In this document: positions 1 to 6,445 of the stretch, in pieces | Numbering within the stretch: the first letter of the stretch is position 1 | Layout of the letters: every line of letters begins with the position of its first letter | The notes under the pieces: model-generated | Databases searched by the model: none | What the model was told of the DNA's origin: nothing | What the model saw: the letters and a program-made list of their open reading frames with translations, nothing else | Position numbers and translations under genes: made by a program | Assembly (NCBI GenBank): GCA_025774735.1 | Contig: JALGZU010000228.1 | Span: forward strand, 1-6,445 | Length of the DNA: 6,445 nt | From: a candidate division LCP-89 bacterium | GTDB taxonomy: Bacteria > Electryoneota > B3-LCP | Direction: 5' to 3'

Positions 1-1
1 G

Positions 2-271
2 CTGGCTGGCAACTTCCCCAATCCGTTCAATCCGACGACGACCATTCGCTTCAGTCTCCCGGTCGCAGCGCAGACTGAATTAGCGGTCTTCGATATGAAC
101 GGTCGCAAGGTGAGTACGCTGGTGAACGGCATGATGAGTGCCAACACCATGCACGAGATCGTCTGGAACGCGACCGATGGCGCCGGCAACATCCTGCCCA
201 GCGGCATGTACATCTACCGTCTGACTTCGGGCGAGATGAACGCCAGCGGCAAGATGATCTTTATGAAGTAA
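2..271 (+). CDS. Secreted protein, C-terminal T9SS type A sorting / FlgD-like domain (5' partial)
   Basis: Only the last 89 residues are visible; the reading frame is open to the left edge and ends at TAA 269-271. The visible part opens with LAGNFPNPFNPTTTIRFSLP, then a beta-rich stretch with FDMNGRKVSTL, VWNATDGAGN and LPSGMYIYRL, and ends in GKMIFMK. This order (N-x-PNPF motif, amphipathic strands, a D/N-G-R-x-V turn, a W-x-x-x-D-G block, S-G-x-Y-x-Y-R, basic end) is the known layout of the T9SS C-terminal sorting domain, structurally a FlgD-like Ig fold. In characterised systems it directs a protein with a Sec signal peptide through the outer membrane and is then usually removed by the sortase PorU. 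The catalytic or binding part lies upstream of the window, so its function cannot be named. The terminator about 40 bases downstream suggests it ends a transcript. The domain call is solid; actual T9SS export in this organism is inferred. Confidence 0.88.
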   Translation: MAGNFPNPFNPTTTIRFSLPVAAQTELAVFDMNGRKVSTLVNGMMSANTMHEIVWNATDGAGNILPSGMYIYRLTSGEMNASGKMIFMK

Positions 272-277
272 GCTGAC

Positions 278-294
278 AGCTCACTGCCTGAGCT
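278..294 (+). other. Small stem-loop just after the stop codon
   Basis: AGCTCA (278-283) and TGAGCT (289-294) are perfect inverted repeats around the loop CTGCC, starting seven bases after the upstream stop codon. No T-run follows, so it is not a terminator itself. It could stabilise the 3' end of the transcript or be chance. Confidence 0.35.
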
Positions 295-310
295 TCCCCA
301 AAAAAGTTGC

Positions 311-347
311 GACCATTATCCGGGGTAGTCCGGATAATGGTCTTTTT
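311..347 (+). terminator. Intrinsic terminator of the upstream T9SS-cargo gene
   Basis: A perfect 13-bp stem, GACCATTATCCGG (311-323) with CCGGATAATGGTC (330-342), encloses the six-base loop GGTAGT and is followed directly by TTTTT (343-347). This is a textbook rho-independent terminator for the gene ending at 271. It ends only about 20 bases before the next gene's ribosome binding site, so that gene has almost no room for its own promoter downstream of it. Confidence 0.88.
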
Positions 348-367
348 ATATCCAAAACGCGTAGAAC

Positions 368-371
368 GAGG
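368..371 (+). promoter_or_regulatory. Ribosome binding site of the C25 peptidase gene
   Basis: GAGG at 368-371 lies seven bases before ATG 379, a normal Shine-Dalgarno spacing. It decides the start: an in-frame TTG at 307 would give 24 more codons, but these run through the terminator hairpin and would put a non-signal extension ahead of the signal peptide. Confidence 0.7.
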
Positions 372-378
372 CGAAAAC

Positions 379-3300
379 ATGGACAAATTCAGAGGCATCT
401 TCGAAGTTTTTGCCCTTTCAAGAAGTGTCTCGGCGGGCATCCTGCTCATGTGCGCCGGCTGGTTTAGTGCCGCCGCCGCTCCTCCGGGGTTGACCCTGAT
501 ATCGTGTGACCGGGAAAGTGCCGTCATCGAATTTGAGCTGCCCGGTTACCAGGCCGTTGAGCAGGAGTTGGACGGGGAAACCTTTACGCAACTTTCGATT
601 TCCGGCTGGGGAAACCTCATCGAGGAAGGAAAACCGGCCCTCCCCCAGGCGGGCTTTCTACTGGCCATGCCCCCGGGCAGCCGCGCTTCCCTCACGGTAG
701 ACGTCCTCGAGTCTCACACCATCACCCTGGTCAATCCCCAACCTGCACCGGCATGGCTGAAGGACGAGGATTCGGAGATTCCGGTGGAGCAGTATCTCCC
801 TGATCCGGCCCAATATGCCTCCTCAACCCCCTACCCGCAGCAGTGGGCCAGTGTGGGCGACCCTTTCTGGTGCCGCACCTTTTATCTGGTACCGGTAAAG
901 GTGATTCCCTTCCGTGCTGTTACCGCATCCGGCGAAGCACTCGTCGCCGATAAACTGCGCCTGAAAGTCTCATTCCATGGAGGACGCCAGGGAACGTCTA
1001 TCTCGGACCCGCACGGTCAGGCCCTCATCAGATCCTCGATTATCAACTTCGCCCAGGCCCGCCGCTGGCAGGAGAAGACGCCTCCTTCTGTTTCAAGCGT
1101 AACGGGTGAGTACGGCGATTACAAACTGCTGGTGGATGAAGACGGGTTATATCGGATCACCTATTCAGACCTGGTGCAAGCCGGTATCACTTCGCCCGAA
1201 ACGATCGATCCCCAGACGATCAAAATCTACCTTGAGGGGGAAGAAATGCCCATCTGGGTGGACGGCAACGTCTGGGACGGTCAGTTCAACACCGACGATT
1301 ATATCTTCTTTTACGGCCAAATCGCCCGGGGCACCTACACATACGAAAACATCTACACCCGGACGAATACCTACTGGCTCGATTGGGGTGGAGCCGCGGG
1401 AACTCGTTTAACCGAACTGGACGTCACCCCTGGAGGGGGAGTGACTCTGGTTAATTCCTTTAAAGCCAAGACCCGAACTGAAGTGGACACACTCTACGAA
1501 AGTTTCGGTGACGTCTTTTCGGGGGAGGACGTGGATCACTGGATGTGGCTGTTGTTAGACGCCACTTTCAATCCCGAATTCTCCTTGTTGCTGGACCTGC
1601 CCGGGCTCGTGGTCATTCCCACGGAGGAGTACAACTTAACGGCTTCATTCCGTGGATTTACAACTGTCGATGATCACCACGTTATCGTGGGATGGAATGA
1701 TTGCCCGTGGCCGGTGATTAATACCTATTGGGATGGGCAGAATGCCGTCGTTATCGAAGGGACGGCGGTGCCAGGAAATTATGTCGGCACCGGTTCCGTT
1801 TTGGATCCAAATGAGCTGGTTTTTACCGCTACGCCGGGCGAATTGAATTCCTTCTATCTCGACTGGTTCGAGGTGGAATACTGGCGGGATTTCAGCGTCA
1901 TGAACGACACCCTGCTGTTCCAGAAACCCGCGGATATCGGCCCCCAACCGGTGCGCTACAAGCTCACCGGACTCACCGACCCGGACACTACCGAACTGTG
2001 GAACTTGACCACTAACCAGAGGCTGATCGGTTTTGAGACGTCCGCCGATACCCTCCACTTCACCAGTTTCACCACCGATACGACCTTCTTTTTCGCGGCA
2101 GGACCCCAGGGGTGGTTGACTCCGCAGATTGTGACCGATGAACCCTCCGACTGGAGTGGCACTTCCCACGGCGCCGACTATATCATGATCACCCATGAGG
2201 ACTTTTATTCCATTCTGGAGCCGCTCAAGGATAACTATGTCGGAAAAGGCCTCAGGACTGAATTGGTGAAAGTTGGCGATATATACGATGAATTCTCCTA
2301 CGGGATGAAAAATCCTCAAGCCATCTTCGATTTCATCCAGCACGCCTTCTACAACTACCAGAGTCCTGCACTGTCTTATGTCCTGCTCGTCGGGGATGCA
2401 TCCTGGGACTACAAGGGCAACGTAGCCGGTTCCTACCAGGATTTCATCCCGACCTATTCCTTCCCGACCTACAAGTGGGGCGAGACTGCTTCGGATAACT
2501 GGTACATCTCGGTGACGGGCAACGATCCCATCCCGGATTGCGCCATTGGCCGGTTCCCCGCGAATTCCGTCGACGAAGCTCAGGTCCTGGTGGATAAAGC
2601 CCTGGCATATACCGAATCGCCGCCTCCGGGGTATTGGCGGTCACGCATTATCTTCACCAACGGAGCCAACGAGATGAGCGACGCCATCATCTTCGATACC
2701 GCCGTAGAAAACTTGCTCAACAATTACTTCCCCGACTGGTGGGAGCCGCCTCGCGTTTACTGGCTGCCTTCACCGCCATACCAACAGTTTCAGGGGGACA
2801 GTACCGATCTGATGGAGGAGATCAACCTTGGTGCAGCAATGGTCAATTATGTCGGGCATGCGGGTAACGAAATGTGGTATACGCTGAGCGTCGATAATAT
2901 CACCTCCCTCGAAAACGGGATGAAACTGCCCTTCGTTGCCTCCTTTTCCTGCTACACGGGCATTTTCTCGAATACCACCGGTATGGGTGAAGTCTTCATT
3001 CTTAAACCGGATGGGGGTGCCGTAGCCTACTGGTCGAACGGCGCGGTCGGTTTTACGACGACCAATAACTGGATCAATGATTTCCTCTTCGCACAGAGCT
3101 ACAGCAGTGCTCCCTCAGATCCCTACACCTTCGGGATGATCACCACGGATGCAAAACTGGAATACTGGGCGACTTTCTTCAGTGATCCAAACGACGTTAT
3201 CCAGACCTTCTCTCTGTTGGGAGATCCGGGTCTCACCTATCTCTACGAAGCGCCCGATCCTGCCGATACGCTGAACAATCCCCAACCGGCGATGACCTTT

Positions 3301-3948
3301 ACCGTGCCGGGATCACCGCACTTCCGGTCACGGGATTACGTCAGTAATCCGGTGGAATTCGCCTGTTCCATGTACGATCCGGACGGCCTGGATCTTCCCT
3401 CGCTGCAGATGGAACTGATCCATCTGGTCGACGGTATCGGCAATCCGGTCGATACCAGTTGGCAGTGGACCTGGCAGCCCGATTCGAGCGCGCCGCCTAA
3501 CTTCAACTTCGATCTGCCCGATTCCCTTGGCGACAGCCTCACGGTCAGTTACAGCAACACCCTGGGTGACGGCGAATGGCAGTTTTTCGCCGGAATCGCC
3601 GACTACCTACTCAACGGACCGGAAACGCTTACCACCAGATTCAGGACCGCCTCCGCTGCGCTGGCCCTCGAAGATCCGCTGAACTATCCCAATCCGTTCG
3701 CCGAAAAAACCAACTTTACTTTCACCCTGTCGCAGGATGCCCAGGTCAGCATAAAAATCTACACCGTATCGGGGAAACTGGTGCGCGCACTGAGTCTGTC
3801 TCCGGTGGTGGGATTCAACATCCATGAATACGATGGCCGTGACCACCAGGGGGATCAGCTCTCGAATGGAACTTACCTGTACAAGATCATCGCCAGCAGC
3901 GGTGATCAACAGGTTGAGACGGTCGAAAAGATGATTAAAATACGCTGA
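379..3948 (+). CDS. PorU-like C25 family (gingipain-type) cysteine peptidase with T9SS C-terminal domain
   Basis: This 1189-residue exported protein starts at ATG 379 (GAGG seven bases upstream). Residues 1-34 form a signal peptide: basic start, hydrophobic 17-29, Ala-rich cleavage region. Residues about 35-220 resemble a C25 propeptide, with GKPALPQAGFLLAMPPGS at 84-101. At 248-264, YKLLVDEDGLYRITYSD and, at 307-314, DYIFFYGQ recall PorU beta modules. The C25 peptidase domain spans about 600-957: LLVGDASWDY (669-678), SDNWY (705-709), AIGRFPA (722-728), NYVGHAG with candidate catalytic His827, FSCYTG with candidate Cys858, and FSLLGDP (944-950). The 31-residue His-Cys gap is close to gingipain's. 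A beta-rich linker leads to a C-terminal domain from about 1100: NYPNPF (1102-1107), IYTVSGKLVR, YDGRDHQGD and a basic end. The last block and total length (P. gingivalis PorU is about 1150 residues) favour PorU, the T9SS sortase acting at the cell surface. The Cys context and lack of an adjacent porV leave a secreted protease possible. The C25 assignment is firm; the PorU role is tentative. Confidence 0.9.
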   Translation: MDKFRGIFEVFALSRSVSAGILLMCAGWFSAAAAPPGLTLISCDRESAVIEFELPGYQAVEQELDGETFTQLSISGWGNLIEEGKPALPQAGFLLAMPPGSRASLTVDVLESHTITLVNPQPAPAWLKDEDSEIPVEQYLPDPAQYASSTPYPQQWASVGDPFWCRTFYLVPVKVIPFRAVTASGEALVADKLRLKVSFHGGRQGTSISDPHGQALIRSSIINFAQARRWQEKTPPSVSSVTGEYGDYKLLVDEDGLYRITYSDLVQAGITSPETIDPQTIKIYLEGEEMPIWVDGNVWDGQFNTDDYIFFYGQIARGTYTYENIYTRTNTYWLDWGGAAGTRLTELDVTPGGGVTLVNSFKAKTRTEVDTLYESFGDVFSGEDVDHWMWLLLDATFNPEFSLLLDLPGLVVIPTEEYNLTASFRGFTTVDDHHVIVGWNDCPWPVINTYWDGQNAVVIEGTAVPGNYVGTGSVLDPNELVFTATPGELNSFYLDWFEVEYWRDFSVMNDTLLFQKPADIGPQPVRYKLTGLTDPDTTELWNLTTNQRLIGFETSADTLHFTSFTTDTTFFFAAGPQGWLTPQIVTDEPSDWSGTSHGADYIMITHEDFYSILEPLKDNYVGKGLRTELVKVGDIYDEFSYGMKNPQAIFDFIQHAFYNYQSPALSYVLLVGDASWDYKGNVAGSYQDFIPTYSFPTYKWGETASDNWYISVTGNDPIPDCAIGRFPANSVDEAQVLVDKALAYTESPPPGYWRSRIIFTNGANEMSDAIIFDTAVENLLNNYFPDWWEPPRVYWLPSPPYQQFQGDSTDLMEEINLGAAMVNYVGHAGNEMWYTLSVDNITSLENGMKLPFVASFSCYTGIFSNTTGMGEVFILKPDGGAVAYWSNGAVGFTTTNNWINDFLFAQSYSSAPSDPYTFGMITTDAKLEYWATFFSDPNDVIQTFSLLGDPGLTYLYEAPDPADTLNNPQPAMTFTVPGSPHFRSRDYVSNPVEFACSMYDPDGLDLPSLQMELIHLVDGIGNPVDTSWQWTWQPDSSAPPNFNFDLPDSLGDSLTVSYSNTLGDGEWQFFAGIADYLLNGPETLTTRFRTASAALALEDPLNYPNPFAEKTNFTFTLSQDAQVSIKIYTVSGKLVRALSLSPVVGFNIHEYDGRDHQGDQLSNGTYLYKIIASSGDQQVETVEKMIKIR

Positions 3949-3975
3949 TCGTCCCTCTGACTCGAAAATTTCATT

Positions 3976-4002
3976 AAAACCCCCGCTTTTGGCGGGGGTT
4001 TT
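3976..4002 (+). terminator. Intrinsic terminator after the C25 peptidase gene
   Basis: AAAACCCCCGC (3976-3986) pairs perfectly with GCGGGGGTTTT (3992-4002) around the loop TTTTG, giving an 11-bp stem with a GC-rich core that ends in a T-run. It begins 28 bases after the stop codon at 3948. The flanking A- and T-runs make it potentially active in both directions. It separates the peptidase gene from the TPR gene downstream. Confidence 0.92.
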
Positions 4003-4106
4003 GTTATGTCTTACCGTACGCCCTTGCCCCTTTCTCTACGATACAATTCTCCCTGCTGCAGTGCCGTTTTCATGCTCAGGATAGGTTTAAAAGCGGTAGA
4101 AAATTC
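4003..4106. other. Intergenic spacer without recognised features
   Basis: This is the part of the 364-base gap (3949-4312) between the terminator and the promoter. It is pyrimidine-rich at first, then becomes AT-rich towards the promoter. I see no convincing coding frame, RNA gene or repeat. A minus-strand open frame of 72 codons crosses it and the promoter, but it lacks a ribosome binding site and any family resemblance. Confidence 0.5.
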
Positions 4107-4135
4107 TTGACATCTCAGAAAAAATATGATATTAT
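4107..4135 (+). promoter_or_regulatory. Sigma70-type promoter for the TPR/coiled-coil gene
   Basis: TTGACA at 4107-4112 is a perfect -35 element. Exactly 17 bases later TATTAT at 4130-4135 is a five-of-six match to TATAAT, set in an AT-rich stretch. Transcription would start near 4142. TATGAT (4125-4130) and TATAAA (4133-4138) overlap the site but have poorer spacing (12 and 20 bases). The pattern is the general bacterial one, not the Bacteroidetes-specific -33/-7 type. It lies just after a terminator and before a gene on the same strand, which supports a real promoter. Confidence 0.75.
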
Positions 4136-4141
4136 AAATCA

Positions 4142-4312
4142 ATCGGTTAAGATGGCTATATGGTATGGGGGGAGACACAGCTCCGGGTTGGAGCACTGTA
4201 CCACAGTCTTTTAAAATCATGTCGAGCACCTGGGGGACATCAATCGATCCCCGCCGGCCTCTGCACTCTCCTCACCAGGCAATCTCTTCGATCTAATTCG
4301 CAGACGCAATCT
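4142..4312 (+). other. Long 5' leader with short inverted repeats
   Basis: If transcription starts near 4142 and translation at 4313, the leader is about 170 bases. It contains GCTCC/GGAGC (4180-4184 with 4190-4194), directly followed by ACTGT/ACAGT (4195-4199 with 4203-4207) and CTTTT, then GGGGA/TCCCC (4233-4237 with 4248-4252). Each stem is only 5 bp. A 20-codon open frame, ATG 4152 to TAA 4214, lies at its start without a clear ribosome binding site. No known riboswitch core was recognised. The coding frame of the next gene is also open back to 4151, with an ATG at 4160, so some of this could be coding instead. Confidence 0.35.
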
Positions 4313-6445
4313 ATGCCCCTCTCTCGTTTCACCTGGGTGCAAGCACTGTTCATGAGCTGTTTGATGGGTCTATGCCACGTTCTGATTTTTTATCCGAGCG
4401 TGAGTAAAGCCCAGGACTTTCAAGAACTCCGCACCCGCTACTTCGTGGATCGCAGCGTCGAATACGCCGAGAAGCTGCTTCTGCGGGAGGAGATTCTGAG
4501 TCTCCTTTACCGCTGCACCACGGATGAGATCGAGGCCAGACAGAAAGAAGGCACCAATCCCGCCCTGCTGACCGCTGCACCGTCCGCCATCCCCAGGACT
4601 TCGTTCGATCGCAACGCCCCTGGTGTCGTCGACGCTGACATCGCCGAACGTTACCACCTCTGGGTGGCTTTCGAGGATGGGGAATACCGGCGGCGCTCAC
4701 AAACCCTCTTGGCAATGCGCTCTATCTTGATTGAAAACGCCGCGCCGGATCAGAAGAAGCGCATGTTCAGGCGAGAGATGGAGCAGGCTCTCGTCTACTA
4801 CGCAGACAGTGATTGGGATCCCGCCCGGTACCTCTTAGAGCATCTCCTGAACGACTATGGCTACCGCTGGAACGACGATATCCTGTTCTATCTGGGCCAG
4901 GTGTGCATTCAACAGAGCCAGTACGATGCGGCTCTGGAGTACCTGCTGAAGCTTATCGAGGCAAATCCCCGGAGTACATATCTCCCGAAAAGCTATGACC
5001 AGGCCACGGAACTCTTATCTCAGTTGAACGAAGACCGTAGTCTGGTGGGACTATACCGAGCCTATCTGAAAGCCGGGGCGCCGGGAGCCGGGGCGCCGGG
5101 CGCCCCCGCCGAGATGAGCGGGCTGCATATCCGGGCCGCCCGCGCCGAGGTCAATTCCGGCCGATACCGTTCAGCGGTGGCCATGCTGGAACGGGTCGAT
5201 CCCGGGAGTCCATACTATCTCGCCTCCAGGTACCTGTTAGCGGAGTGCCTGACTCTGCAAGAAAACTGGTCTCGCGCAGTTGCCGTACTCGAAGACCTGC
5301 TTACGTTGAAGCGCGAAGGGCTACCCTATGACCGCTGGCGCATGTTTATCGATGAAGCCCGCATCAAACTGGCTTATATCTACTACCAGTGGGGAGACTA
5401 CAAGAGAGCCTCGGAGCTGTTCAAGCAGGTGAAGACCAATTCCGCGTTCCACGACCGGGCTCTCCTGGGGCACGCCTGGATCGCATTTCAGCTGGATAAA
5501 TACGAGGAGACGGTCCAGAACACCGAGGAAATCTTGCATTTCTACCCCTATTCATCGGAAATCTATGAAGCCCGCTCGCTGGCGGGATACTGCTATGAAC
5601 GCATGGGCGATGAAACCTATGCGATGACCCATTTCTTCGCCGTCCTGGAAGCGGGTGTAGGCCAGAGTAAGTTGCACACATTCATGGTTGAACGGCAGCG
5701 TCTGGCAGAAACCTTGAACCGGCTGAAAACCCTCGAAGATGATCTGTTCAGTTCGGACGACACTGGCCATTTCGAAGCCTACAAGCGCACCCGCAACAAC
5801 CTCGAGATCAACCGGTTGAAGATAAGCCTGGCGGAGATGCTCGACATGAACGCCCGCATGCGCGGTCTGGTTGAGGAACGGGTGTTGCTGGACAAACTGA
5901 TCGGGGAGGCCGGCGCCGTCGAAGAGGACGTTATATTGGCTGATAACGCCGCTTTAATCGCACGCTTTCTGAAACTCGAAAACCGCATTCAGTTCATGCT
6001 CGCCGGTCTGGAAACGATGCGCAAGGAGCAGATGGTCTCGACACCACTCTATTACCGGGAAGCCTACCTTGGACATCTCAACGAGACAGCGGATAGTTTG
6101 TCTGTGCGCATCGAAGTCGAAATCGCATCGCTGCGTTCCTCCATCGCCGAGACCGACCGCCTCTACCGGGAGGCTCTCGAGGCGAGCGATCCCGAACGCT
6201 CTCTGCACTTCGGTCTGCGGTTGGAGAGAGAGCGGGAGGCGTTGAACCGGAGCTACGAGATGCGAACTGCCGCCGAAGAGGCGATCAAACCGGCGCTGAA
6301 GACGCGCGTCGAACGCTGGAGCGACTACAGCTTCGGCCGTTTCGCCATGGGGGGCATGGAATTCGAAGAGTTGGACCGCAAAGTCGAACGGTTGCAACAG
6401 GTCGAAGATTACATTCTGACTCTGATGGAAATGCTGGAGAAGCGG
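4313..6445 (+). CDS. Exported TPR and coiled-coil protein of unknown function (3' partial)
   Basis: The frame is open from ATG 4313 to the right edge (711 residues, no stop). Residues 1-33 look like a Sec signal peptide: Arg5, hydrophobic 7-28, likely cleavage after SKA at 31-33, so the mature protein is periplasmic or surface-associated. From about 167 to 450 it has TPR-like helical pairs, the clearest being 269-300, 303-330, 347-376 (LAYIYYQWGDYKRASELF), 381-413 (AWIAFQLDKYEETVQNTEEI) and 416-449 (AGYCYERMGDETYAMTHFF). Residues about 452-711 are Leu/Glu/Arg-rich and probably coiled coil, interrupted by a Gly/aromatic block, WSDYSFGRFAMGGME (669-683). TPRs usually mediate protein contacts; no catalytic motif is visible. 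The start was chosen for the signal peptide, as no good Shine-Dalgarno is present; ATG 4160 (51 residues longer) or ATG 4352 (13 shorter, still hydrophobic) are alternatives. It has its own promoter. I do not recognise a named family. Confidence 0.85.
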   Translation, partial: MPLSRFTWVQALFMSCLMGLCHVLIFYPSVSKAQDFQELRTRYFVDRSVEYAEKLLLREEILSLLYRCTTDEIEARQKEGTNPALLTAAPSAIPRTSFDRNAPGVVDADIAERYHLWVAFEDGEYRRRSQTLLAMRSILIENAAPDQKKRMFRREMEQALVYYADSDWDPARYLLEHLLNDYGYRWNDDILFYLGQVCIQQSQYDAALEYLLKLIEANPRSTYLPKSYDQATELLSQLNEDRSLVGLYRAYLKAGAPGAGAPGAPAEMSGLHIRAARAEVNSGRYRSAVAMLERVDPGSPYYLASRYLLAECLTLQENWSRAVAVLEDLLTLKREGLPYDRWRMFIDEARIKLAYIYYQWGDYKRASELFKQVKTNSAFHDRALLGHAWIAFQLDKYEETVQNTEEILHFYPYSSEIYEARSLAGYCYERMGDETYAMTHFFAVLEAGVGQSKLHTFMVERQRLAETLNRLKTLEDDLFSSDDTGHFEAYKRTRNNLEINRLKISLAEMLDMNARMRGLVEERVLLDKLIGEAGAVEEDVILADNAALIARFLKLENRIQFMLAGLETMRKEQMVSTPLYYREAYLGHLNETADSLSVRIEVEIASLRSSIAETDRLYREALEASDPERSLHFGLRLEREREALNRSYEMRTAAEEAIKPALKTRVERWSDYSFGRFAMGGMEFEELDRKVERLQQVEDYILTLMEMLEKR
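5072..5101 (+). repeat. 15-bp tandem repeat encoding an Ala-Gly-Pro linker
   Basis: Two copies of GCCGGGGCGCCGGGA (5072-5086 and 5087-5101, differing in the last base) lie in frame inside the TPR gene. They encode AGAPG twice, followed by APA, at residues 254-266, a flexible linker between two groups of TPR-like helices. The second copy also forms GGGGCGC/GCGCCCC (5090-5096 with 5100-5106) around a three-base loop. The GC-only composition contrasts with the flanking coding sequence and suggests expansion by slippage. Confidence 0.8.

Noticed and set aside
307..378. TTG start at 307 for the C25 peptidase, giving 24 extra residues
   Set aside because: These codons lie across the terminator hairpin; ATG 379 has GAGG seven bases upstream and starts directly with a signal peptide.
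1645..2343. 232-codon open frame on the minus strand within the peptidase gene
   Set aside because: It lies wholly antisense to a well-supported coding frame, has no recognisable domain, and is expected by chance in GC-rich coding sequence.
4152..4214. 20-codon leader peptide, ATG 4152 to TAA 4214
   Set aside because: There is no clear Shine-Dalgarno and no run of a regulatory amino acid, so it is not called as a gene; noted only within the leader entry.
4011..4229. 72-codon minus-strand open frame in the intergenic gap
   Set aside because: It crosses the plus-strand promoter and leader, lacks a ribosome binding site and has no family-like features.
4142..4312. Riboswitch such as cyclic-di-GMP class I in the leader
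   Set aside because: The conserved core sequences of known classes are not present by eye; only short 5-bp stems are seen.
4350..4715. Overlapping minus-strand open frames opposite the TPR gene
   Set aside because: The Arg/Gly/Ser-rich translation is typical of a shadow frame; the plus strand encodes a continuous signal-peptide and helical protein.
5954..6397. 147-codon minus-strand open frame opposite the coiled-coil region
   Set aside because: It is a shadow of the plus-strand coiled-coil frame, with no ribosome binding site or family resemblance.

Overview
The window carries three plus-strand genes: the 3' end of one, a complete large one, and a third that runs off the right edge. The two left-hand proteins end in the beta-sandwich C-terminal domain of type IX secretion system (T9SS) cargo, with the hallmark N-x-PNPF block near its start. 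The moderate-to-high GC content, the 'NPFNPTTTIRF' style of the domain, and a classical sigma70-type promoter (rather than the Bacteroidetes TTTG/TAnnTTTG type) suggest a non-Bacteroidetes member of the FCB group or a related candidate phylum (Zixibacteria, Marinimicrobia, KSB1, Calditrichota or similar). This placement is inference; no marker gene is present.

Left (1-378): the last 89 residues of a secreted protein, which are essentially its T9SS/FlgD-like domain. A small stem-loop follows directly after its stop, then a strong intrinsic terminator. The next gene's ribosome binding site lies only about 20 bases after the terminator.

Middle (379-3948): a 1189-residue exported C25-family (gingipain/PorU-type) cysteine peptidase. 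It has a signal peptide, a propeptide-like beta-rich N-terminal region, PorU-like beta modules, a caspase-like C25 domain with candidate catalytic His827 and Cys858, and a C-terminal domain closely resembling that of PorU. It could be the sortase that removes such C-terminal domains, or a secreted protease carrying one. A strong terminator follows.

Right (3949-6445): a 364-base gap holds the terminator, a near-consensus promoter (TTGACA, 17-base spacer, TATTAT) and an apparent leader of about 170 bases with several short inverted repeats. It leads into an exported TPR and coiled-coil protein of unknown function, of which 711 residues are visible before the window ends.

The first two genes fit one theme, T9SS-linked export and processing. 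The third is a separate transcription unit with no sequence evidence linking it to them beyond adjacency and a shared envelope location. I found no tRNA, rRNA, CRISPR array, insertion sequence or integrase. I see no clearly new system; the most interesting points are which role the C25 protein has, how it is transcribed, and the large uncharacterised TPR/coiled-coil protein.
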